DNA from: an uncultured Micrococcales bacterium | Lineage (GTDB): Bacteria > Actinomycetota > Actinomycetes > Actinomycetales > Microbacteriaceae | DNA length: 10,376 nt | Assembly: GCA_913060985.1 (NCBI GenBank) | Contig: CAJXTQ010000014.1 | Location: forward strand, 1-10,376 | Direction: 5' to 3' | Shown here: in pieces, positions 5,886 through 10,376 of the stretch | Layout of the letters: the number at the start of each line of letters is the position of its first letter | Numbering within the stretch: position 1 is the stretch's first letter | Program-made: the position numbers and the translations under genes | The notes under the pieces: generated by a model | Told to the model about the DNA's origin: nothing | Seen by the model: only the letters and a program-made list of their open reading frames with translations | Databases searched by the model: none

Positions 5886-6649
5886 GCTCCGGTTGAGTGT
5901 AAACCGCCGTCTACGTGAACTATCTCTCCGGTGGTTGCCTCAAAGTAATCACTCAGAAGGGCAACAATTGCCTTGGCAGCGGGCTCTGTGTTGGTTAGGT
6001 CCCAACCTAGCGGAGCCCTGTCAGTCCAAAGCTCTTCCATTGTTGCAAAACCAGGAATACCCTTTGCTGCTGTTGTTCGCAATGGTCCAGCGCTAACCAG
6101 GTTCACACGGACTCCAGTAGGCCCCAAGTATCTCGCTAGGTATCTTGCGGTTGATTCAAATGCAGCCTTGGCAACACCCATCCAGTCATATACAGGCCAC
6201 GAAACGCTTGCATCAAAGGTTAGGCCCACAACGCTTGAGCCCTTCGAGAGTTTGTTTTGAAGGGCAACCGTAATTGATTTCAGAGAGTATGCACTTACCT
6301 CGACCGCATTTGCCACATCACTCCATTCGGTTTCAAGAAAGTTTCCACCCAGGGCCGATTGCGGAGCAAAAGCAATTGCGTGGACAATGCCATCCAATGA
6401 TTCGAAGTGCTCACTGACTTTCCCACTCAGCTTTTCTAAATCCTCTTGATTGGTTGCATCGAGCTCGATTACGGGGGCAGGCTTTGGAAGCCGAGAAGCC
6501 ATTTTTTCAGTGATCGGAAGCATTCTTCCGAAGCTTGACAGTATTACCTCTGCGCCCTGTTCCTGGGCTATTTTCGCTGCAGAAAAGGCAATTGATGCCT
6601 CTGTAAGCACTCCCGTGACAAGTATTTTCTTTCCCTCAAGAATTCCCAT
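5882..6649 (-). CDS. fabI: Enoyl-[acyl-carrier-protein] reductase (NADH), InhA/FabI type
   Basis: FabI reduces the trans-2-enoyl-ACP double bond, the last step of each fatty acid elongation cycle. The 255-residue protein is an SDR with the enoyl reductase catalytic pattern Tyr154-x2-Met157-x3-Lys161 (YDWMGVAK), equivalent to Tyr158/Lys165 of mycobacterial InhA. Phe145 in LTFDA matches InhA Phe149. The N-terminal nucleotide site is VTGVLTEASIAF (11-22). SAGPLRT (186-192) and the substrate loop follow, and HVDGG ends the fold. Residues 90-96 read HAIAFAP where E. coli FabI and InhA have HSIGF. The ATG follows an AGGAG ribosome site that overlaps the fabG stop, so fabG and fabI form one operon, as mabA-inhA do in mycobacteria. 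Confidence 0.95.
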   Translation of the reverse strand: MGILEGKKILVTGVLTEASIAFSAAKIAQEQGAEVILSSFGRMLPITEKMASRLPKPAPVIELDATNQEDLEKLSGKVSEHFESLDGIVHAIAFAPQSALGGNFLETEWSDVANAVEVSAYSLKSITVALQNKLSKGSSVVGLTFDASVSWPVYDWMGVAKAAFESTARYLARYLGPTGVRVNLVSAGPLRTTAAKGIPGFATMEELWTDRAPLGWDLTNTEPAAKAIVALLSDYFEATTGEIVHVDGGLHSTGA

Positions 6650-6654
6650 GATCT

Positions 6655-6659
6655 CTCCT
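6655..6659 (-). promoter_or_regulatory. Ribosome binding site of fabI, overlapping the fabG stop codon
   Basis: On the minus strand TAGGAG contains both the fabG stop (TAG, 6658-6660) and the AGGAG core, 5 nt before the fabI ATG. Ribosomes finishing fabG could restart on fabI, keeping the two enzymes in proportion. Confidence 0.7.
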
Positions 6660-7362
6660 AATGTCCCATTCCCAGACCGCCATCAATCGGGATAACAGCC
6701 CCAGAGATGTAGGAAGCGGAATCGCTTACCAGGAAACTAACCGTAGCCGCCACCTCCTCAGGCTCAGCGAACCGACCCGCCGGAATTCTGGATTTGTATT
6801 CCTGCTGGGTCTGTTCAGGTAGTGCAGCGGTCATGTCAGTGTTTATAAATCCAGGGGCTACAACGTTGCATGTAATGTTCTTACCGCCTAGTTCTTGCGT
6901 GATCGATCGGGCAATTCCGACAAGCCCTGACTTGGAGGCTGCATAATTGACCTGACCCGGTGAACCAATAGAGCCGACCACGCTTCCAATCATCACGATT
7001 CGACCAAACTTTGATTTGAGCATGCCTCGGATTGAGCGCTTGATTACTCGATATGTTCCGACCAGATTGGTTTGCACAACCGACTCAAAATCTTCATCAG
7101 TCATTCTCAAAAGTAGCTGGTCGTTCGTTATGCCGGCGTTAGCCACCAAAATCTCAATTGGACCCAATTCAGATTCAATGCTCTCTACCGCTTTATCAAG
7201 ACTGGAGGCTTCGTTCAGGTCAGCCTTTACCACCATTGCGCCCTTTGGACCGGAACCATCTCTTGAGGTGATGGCTACTTTGTAACCGTCATTGATTAGC
7301 CTTTCTGCAATTGCCTTACCAATGCCACGATTTCCACCTGTCACTAAAGCAGTTTTAGTCAT
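6658..7362 (-). CDS. fabG: 3-oxoacyl-[acyl-carrier-protein] reductase
   Basis: FabG uses NADPH to reduce beta-ketoacyl-ACP in fatty acid elongation. The 234-residue classical SDR has the cofactor motif TGGNRGIG (8-15), NAG (75-77), Asn99, and the catalytic Ser127, Tyr140 and Lys144 (YAASK). VAPGFINTDMT (168-178) and the C-terminal IDGGLGMGH are typical of FabG. MTKTALVTGG starts right before the first beta strand, and GGAGG (7367-7371) lies 4 nt before the ATG, so the start is secure. It is the first gene of the fabG-fabI operon. SDRs are hard to assign by sequence alone, but the neighbour fabI makes a fatty acid role very likely. Confidence 0.94.
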   Translation of the reverse strand: MTKTALVTGGNRGIGKAIAERLINDGYKVAITSRDGSGPKGAMVVKADLNEASSLDKAVESIESELGPIEILVANAGITNDQLLLRMTDEDFESVVQTNLVGTYRVIKRSIRGMLKSKFGRIVMIGSVVGSIGSPGQVNYAASKSGLVGIARSITQELGGKNITCNVVAPGFINTDMTAALPEQTQQEYKSRIPAGRFAEPEEVAATVSFLVSDSASYISGAVIPIDGGLGMGH

Positions 7363-7400
7363 AAATCCTCCGGGAATAACTTTGGCCCTTATGCTTTTTG

Positions 7401-7429
7401 ATTATCCAGAGTCTAGCCACCCACATGAA
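7401..7429 (-). promoter_or_regulatory. Candidate promoter of the fabG-fabI operon
   Basis: On the minus strand GATAAT (7401-7406) matches TATAAT at five of six positions. TTCATG (7424-7429) lies 17 nt upstream as a weak -35. Transcription would start near 7394, with a leader of about 30 nt containing GGAGG. I see no clear operator dyad. The region 7363-7442 is the longest gene-free stretch of the window. Confidence 0.4.
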
Positions 7430-7442
7430 AGAGCTGCGAATA

Positions 7443-7730
7443 ATGGACAAGCCTCAAAGCGCTACGAACCTAGAAAGTAGCCCCGAGGAGGAGCGCAAGG
7501 CGCGATTTGTGAAGTACACAATCGCCATGAGCGTGCGCATGATTTGCATAATTCTTGGCGTTTTTCTGGAAGGTTGGGCGATGTGGGTTGCATTCGCTGG
7601 AGCAATTTTCTTGCCCTATTTCGCGGTAGTTATTGCAAACGCCCCTGGTAGGTCTTCCGCACCCGCTAGAGTTACCTCTCCAGCAAAATCCATTTCCGCC
7701 GACAAGTTTAGAATTGTTGATGACCAGTGA
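7443..7730 (+). CDS. DUF3099 family small membrane protein
   Basis: A 95-residue protein of unknown function, recognised by RKARFVKYTIAMSVRMICII and FLPYFAVVIAN, which match the DUF3099 pattern common in Actinomycetota. Two hydrophobic helices lie at about 24-42 and 44-66, separated by a short turn (EGW); the Ser/Pro/Ala-rich C-terminal tail follows. It should sit in the cytoplasmic membrane. The start is uncertain: ATG 7443 gives MDKPQSATNL, which resembles family N-termini as I recall them. ATG 7425 adds 6 residues, and both have weak ribosome sites. It is divergent from fabG and overlaps the next gene by 11 nt, so it leads a coupled chain into SURF1. Confidence 0.75.
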   Translation: MDKPQSATNLESSPEEERKARFVKYTIAMSVRMICIILGVFLEGWAMWVAFAGAIFLPYFAVVIANAPGRSSAPARVTSPAKSISADKFRIVDDQ

Positions 7731-7911
7731 GCTTAAGTGCTCAAGAGCCGGGTGCTCTCTGAAAGCAGACTGGTTTATTTACTGGAGAAATCCAAAAGTG
7801 CACTCTGTTGAGAGAAAAAAGACCTGGCTATCCTGTGAATCCCATAAGCAGTTTTTCGTGGACTACCTATCGGTGAGAGAATTCTTTCTGGAGGCTGAGT
7901 TCATTGAATAG
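7720..7911 (+). CDS. 63-aa conserved-looking Cys/His protein of unknown function
   Basis: I do not recognise a characterised function. The protein has Cys7 and Cys12 (CSRAGC), Cys39 and His42 (CESH), a CX4C...CX2H arrangement that could bind one metal ion. It has aromatic and basic stretches (WFIYWRNPKVH, 18-28) and no signal peptide or membrane helix, so it is probably cytoplasmic. Comparable short proteins near SURF1 occur in other actinobacteria to my memory, sometimes under the doubtful name acetone carboxylase; the length excludes that enzyme. The ATG overlaps the end of the DUF3099 gene by 11 nt, and the stop overlaps the SURF1 start by 8 nt. Its translation is therefore locked between two membrane-protein genes, which argues that it is real despite its size. 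Confidence 0.7.
   Translation: MTSELKCSRAGCSLKADWFIYWRNPKVHSVERKKTWLSCESHKQFFVDYLSVREFFLEAEFIE
7890..7894 (+). promoter_or_regulatory. Ribosome binding site deciding the SURF1 TTG start
   Basis: GGAGG lies 9 nt before TTG 7904 and inside the preceding small gene. It supports TTG 7904 as the SURF1 start and coupled translation of the two genes. Confidence 0.6.
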
Positions 7912-8701
7912 TTTTGCAAGGTGGAGTGGCTGGTTTGCTCTCGTCTTGGTTTTTGCCACAGCCACTGTTTTTCTCTCCAGTTGGCAGTTTGACAGACGTG
8001 AGGAAAAAGTCGACCAGATAGAACTCGTGCAAAACAACTACAACGCCCCCGTTCAGACACTCGATCAAGTTGTTCAAAATGGAGACTTGCCTGCCGAGAA
8101 CGAGTGGAAAAGAGTCGAACTTGAAGGCCGATATCTCACAGATCACGTGCATCTGGTTAGGAACAGACCTCTCAACGGCCAGCCTGGATTTTTGCAACTA
8201 GTTCCGTTTCAAACCAATTCGGGCCAAATTGTCGCCATCGAACGGGGTTGGATGCCAACAGGAAACATGCAAGACTCCCCCGATTTCATACCCCGAGTAG
8301 AGTCCGAACAGAAGACTGTGATTGTTCGCCTTCGTCACAACGAGCCCGAAGTGAATAGAAGTGCACCGGAGGGTCAGATCGAGAATATCAACCTTCCAAG
8401 GTTTGCTGAAATTACCGGGTTGGCAGTTGAACAAAATTTCTATGGGCGACTTGCAAGTGAGATACCTGCAAGCTCCGAATACGCAACTCCCATGCCAATG
8501 CCTCGCATGGACGAGGGGAATCACCTAAGTTACGCGCTGCAGTGGATACTGTTTGGAGTCATGGCATTCGTAGCCTTCGGCTGGGCTCTTAGACAAGAGC
8601 TTCGATATAGAGCTGGCAAGGTGAAAGAAAAGAAGAAAGACTTTGACTCCAATGTAGAGGATCAGCTTTTGGATTCCGCTGAAGCTGAGCAGATGCAGTA
8701 A
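7904..8701 (+). CDS. SURF1 family protein (cytochrome c oxidase assembly)
   Basis: SURF1 proteins assist insertion of heme a into subunit I of aa3-type cytochrome c oxidase in the cytoplasmic membrane. The 265-residue protein has the family topology: a membrane helix at about 8-26 running into SSWQFDRREEK, a large extracytoplasmic domain (about 35-205) with VRNRP and the GW motif (ERGWMP, 113-118), and a second helix at about 211-229 preceded by the conserved NHLSYALQW (206-214). The cytoplasmic tail (from about 235) is lysine-rich, then acidic. The start is TTG 7904 with GGAGG 9 nt upstream. It overlaps the 63-aa gene and is followed 31 nt later by bioY. A terminal oxidase itself is not in the window. 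Confidence 0.9.
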   Translation: MNSFARWSGWFALVLVFATATVFLSSWQFDRREEKVDQIELVQNNYNAPVQTLDQVVQNGDLPAENEWKRVELEGRYLTDHVHLVRNRPLNGQPGFLQLVPFQTNSGQIVAIERGWMPTGNMQDSPDFIPRVESEQKTVIVRLRHNEPEVNRSAPEGQIENINLPRFAEITGLAVEQNFYGRLASEIPASSEYATPMPMPRMDEGNHLSYALQWILFGVMAFVAFGWALRQELRYRAGKVKEKKKDFDSNVEDQLLDSAEAEQMQ

Positions 8702-8721
8702 TCTTTCGACAAAGAGTTTTT

Positions 8722-8727
8722 GAGGAG
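8722..8727 (+). promoter_or_regulatory. Ribosome binding site of bioY
   Basis: GAGGAG lies 5 nt before ATG 8733. The 31-bp gap to SURF1 is too short to hold much more than this site, so bioY is probably on the same transcript. I see no BirA- or BioR-like inverted repeat in the gap. Confidence 0.6.
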
Positions 8728-8732
8728 CGAAT

Positions 8733-9284
8733 ATGACGAAGTCCATAGCTATTGCCGACAGGGTTTTTGAAAGGTCGCTGGCAAAGGACGCACTATTGAT
8801 AACAGGTGCTGTCGCAATAATTGCCTTGGCTGCGCAAATTTCGATTCCTCTTTGGCCTGTGCCTGTAACTCTCTCGACGTTTGCAGTTATGGTTTTGGCG
8901 GCCACGCTTGGAAGTGCTCGGGGTTCTTTGTCAATTGTTGGTTACCTAACCGCAGGTATCGGTCTTCCCGTGTTTGCAAATGCTGCCACGCTATCCGCGG
9001 TAAGGCCGACATTCGGTTACTTGCTTGGATTCTTAGCTGCCGCCATGATTATTGGTTATTTCGCATCTCGAGGTGCTGATCGCAGCCCGCTGAGAATGGC
9101 TGCAGTTTTCACCGTCGCAAGCCTGGTCATTTATGTATTTGGAGCAGGTTGGTTGATTATCGGCTTTGGAATGACCGCAACGCAGGCACTAATGGCCGGG
9201 GTAGTTCCATTTCTGCTCGGAGACGCACTGAAAGTAGTCGCTGCCACCGCTCTAATTACGGGAGTCAGAAAACTGGTTTCCTAG
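8733..9284 (+). CDS. bioY: Biotin ECF transporter S component
   Basis: BioY binds biotin in the membrane and, with a shared EcfT/EcfA module, imports it. The 183-residue protein is almost wholly hydrophobic with about six helices. It carries family motifs: WPVPVTLST (41-49), LGSARGSLSIVGYLTAGIGLPVF (59-81), RPTFGYLLGF (91-100, family form GPTxGYLxGF) and GDALK (163-167) in the last helix. No ATPase or EcfT gene lies beside it, so it must use a module elsewhere or act alone as a low-capacity carrier. It follows SURF1 on the same strand. Biotin import links to the nearby fatty acid genes through acetyl-CoA carboxylase, but they are not in one operon. The stop shares CTAG with the convergent sufT-like gene. 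Confidence 0.94.
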   Translation: MTKSIAIADRVFERSLAKDALLITGAVAIIALAAQISIPLWPVPVTLSTFAVMVLAATLGSARGSLSIVGYLTAGIGLPVFANAATLSAVRPTFGYLLGFLAAAMIIGYFASRGADRSPLRMAAVFTVASLVIYVFGAGWLIIGFGMTATQALMAGVVPFLLGDALKVVAATALITGVRKLVS

Positions 9285-9613
9285 ATACTGAAGCCAATCA
9301 TTCTCATTTGCTCACGGCCGTCCTCTGTGATTTTTTCTGGGCCCCATGGAGGCATCCACACCCAGTTGATTCTGAAGGCCTCCACTACGCCATCCAGGGC
9401 ATCCGCTGTTTGTTCCTCTAGCACGTCAGTCAGGGGGCAACCGGCACTGGTTAGGGTCATGTGAATAATCAGATTGCCCTCAGCATCCTGCTTTAGACCG
9501 TAAACCAAACCAAGATCGACGATATTGACGCCAATTTCGGGGTCAATAACTTCCTTCATCGCCTCCAGCACCTCGTCATACTTAGCTGCTGGAAGTTCTA
9601 GCTCTTCGCTCAA
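9281..9613 (-). CDS. sufT: DUF59/MIP18-family Fe-S assembly factor (SufT-like)
   Basis: This 110-residue protein belongs to the DUF59 family that helps mature Fe-S proteins, acting late or as an accessory to SUF. Conserved pieces are DPEIGVNIVDLGLVY (24-38), TLTSAGCPLT (53-62) with the single conserved Cys59, and a C-terminal WMPPWGPEKIT (86-96). The related PaaD of phenylacetate oxidation has the same domain, but the location directly behind sufC supports SufT. The start is TTG 9613, whose TTGA overlaps the sufC TGA stop; AAGG is about 10 nt upstream. It is the last gene of the operon visible here. The name sufT is by family and context. Confidence 0.9.
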   Translation of the reverse strand: MSEELELPAAKYDEVLEAMKEVIDPEIGVNIVDLGLVYGLKQDAEGNLIIHMTLTSAGCPLTDVLEEQTADALDGVVEAFRINWVWMPPWGPEKITEDGREQMRMIGFSI

Positions 9614-10368
9614 ATTGCCGCCTTGTTGTATCGGTCGTAACCTTCTGCCTCAAGCCTTTCTGCAAGCTCAGGTCCGCCTTGCTCTGCAACCTTCCCATTC
9701 ACGAAAACGTGAACATAGTCAGGCTTGATGTAATTCAAAATACGCGTGTAGTGGGTAATTAGCAAGACGCCCAGATCAGTGTTGCTCTTTGCTCGGTTTA
9801 CCCCTTCTGAGACAACCTTTAGAGCATCCACATCCAAACCACTGTCAGTCTCATCCAATACCGCAAACTTTGGCTTCAAAAGCTCCAGCTGCAGAATCTC
9901 ATGACGTTTTTTCTCACCACCGCTGAAACCCTCATTGACATTGCGCTCTGTGAAGCTTGAGTCGATTCTGAGGTCATCCATTGCCCCGCGGACTTCTCCA
10001 ACCCATTCACGAAGCGATGGGGCCTCGCCTGAAATAGCTGTTTTGGCAGTCCTCAAAAAGTTACTCACGCTCACACCAGGGACTTCAACTGGGTATTGCA
10101 TTGCAAGGAACAACCCCAGTCGCGCTCTTTCATCTGGCTCCATTTCAAGCACATTCTCGCCATCGAGCAGGATTTCACCGTCTGTAACCTCGTATCTTGG
10201 GTGACCGGCGATTGAATAGGCAAGAGTGGATTTTCCGCTTCCATTCGGGCCCATAACTGCATGGGTTTCTCCGGAATTGATTGTTAGGTCCACCCCCCTG
10301 AGGATTTCCTTTTTACCCTGGTCGGTGTCTACCTCGACGTGCAGGTTCTTAATTTCAAGCTTTGCCAT
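9610..10368 (-). CDS. sufC: SufC, ATPase of the SUF iron-sulfur cluster assembly complex
   Basis: SufC forms the SufBC2D scaffold complex in the cytoplasm, where ATP binding drives conformational change during Fe-S cluster assembly. The 252-residue protein has Walker A GPNGSGKS (40-47), Q-loop Gln91 in AMQYP, the signature FSGGEKKRHE (148-157), Walker B FAVLDETDSGLD (168-179) with Glu173, and switch His206 (ITHYTRIL). The ETDSGLD and KKRHE variants distinguish SufC from transport ATPases. The start at ATG 10368 gives MAKLEIKNLHVEV, as expected. Only 8 nt precede it in the window, so the ribosome site and upstream genes (probably sufB and sufD) are not visible. The sufC stop overlaps the sufT-like start by 4 nt. 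Confidence 0.97.
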   Translation of the reverse strand: MAKLEIKNLHVEVDTDQGKKEILRGVDLTINSGETHAVMGPNGSGKSTLAYSIAGHPRYEVTDGEILLDGENVLEMEPDERARLGLFLAMQYPVEVPGVSVSNFLRTAKTAISGEAPSLREWVGEVRGAMDDLRIDSSFTERNVNEGFSGGEKKRHEILQLELLKPKFAVLDETDSGLDVDALKVVSEGVNRAKSNTDLGVLLITHYTRILNYIKPDYVHVFVNGKVAEQGGPELAERLEAEGYDRYNKAAI

Positions 10369-10376
10369 GATTTTTC

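Noticed and set aside
7398..7424. TTG 7398 as the start of the DUF3099 gene
   Set aside because: It lacks a ribosome binding site, overlaps the likely fabG promoter, and adds residues that do not resemble the family N-terminus.
8198..8905. Two consecutive open frames on the minus strand (8198-8524 and 8525-8905) opposite SURF1 and bioY
   Set aside because: They have no recognisable domain or clear ribosome site, and they lie fully antisense to well-supported genes. Long antisense frames are common shadows.

Overview
The window looks like ordinary core chromosome from a streamlined actinobacterium. Base composition is roughly half G+C by eye. The clearest actinobacterial signs are the fabG-fabI pair in the mycobacterial mabA-inhA order, an InhA-like FabI, a DUF3099 membrane protein, SURF1, and SufC followed directly by a SufT-like protein. 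Small overlaps, TTG/GTG starts and near-absent intergenic DNA fit a compact genome. A Microbacteriaceae-type (freshwater Luna-cluster-like) host is my inference, not shown by a marker gene. I see no insertion sequence, phage gene, CRISPR array or integration scar. The longest gene-free stretch is about 80 bp (7363-7442).

Layout. 1-44: 3' part of a tRNA-Leu. 64-1441 (+): a class II-like sirtuin overlapping a histidine-family phosphatase. 1430-3320 (-): an alpha/beta hydrolase whose 3' end overlaps a GT4 glycosyltransferase. 3372-4082 (+): a DnaQ-like DEDDh exonuclease, divergent from the hydrolase. 4079-5183 (-): an orphan ABC ATPase followed by ribosomal protein L31 type B (which has its own likely promoter). 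5259-5885 (+): phosphoserine phosphatase SerB. 5882-7362 (-): the fabG-fabI operon. 7443-9284 (+): DUF3099 protein, a 63-aa Cys/His protein, SURF1 and the biotin transporter subunit BioY. 9281-10368 (-): sufC-sufT, the tail of a suf operon whose upstream part lies beyond the window.

How the genes relate. The functions are housekeeping: serine synthesis, fatty acid elongation, biotin uptake (biotin feeds acetyl-CoA carboxylase), cytochrome oxidase assembly, Fe-S cluster assembly, translation and DNA maintenance. All four convergent gene pairs overlap at their stop codons, three of them by exactly 4 nt, so no intrinsic terminator can lie between them. Several starts lack a Shine-Dalgarno sequence and have a TANNNT -10 hexamer 6-8 nt upstream, the geometry of leaderless mRNAs.

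I found no convincing new multi-gene system. The points most worth a second look are a probable non-canonical ATC start in serB, natural Ala residues at two inhibitor-linked positions of FabI, and a tiny putative metal-binding protein embedded by overlaps between DUF3099 and SURF1.
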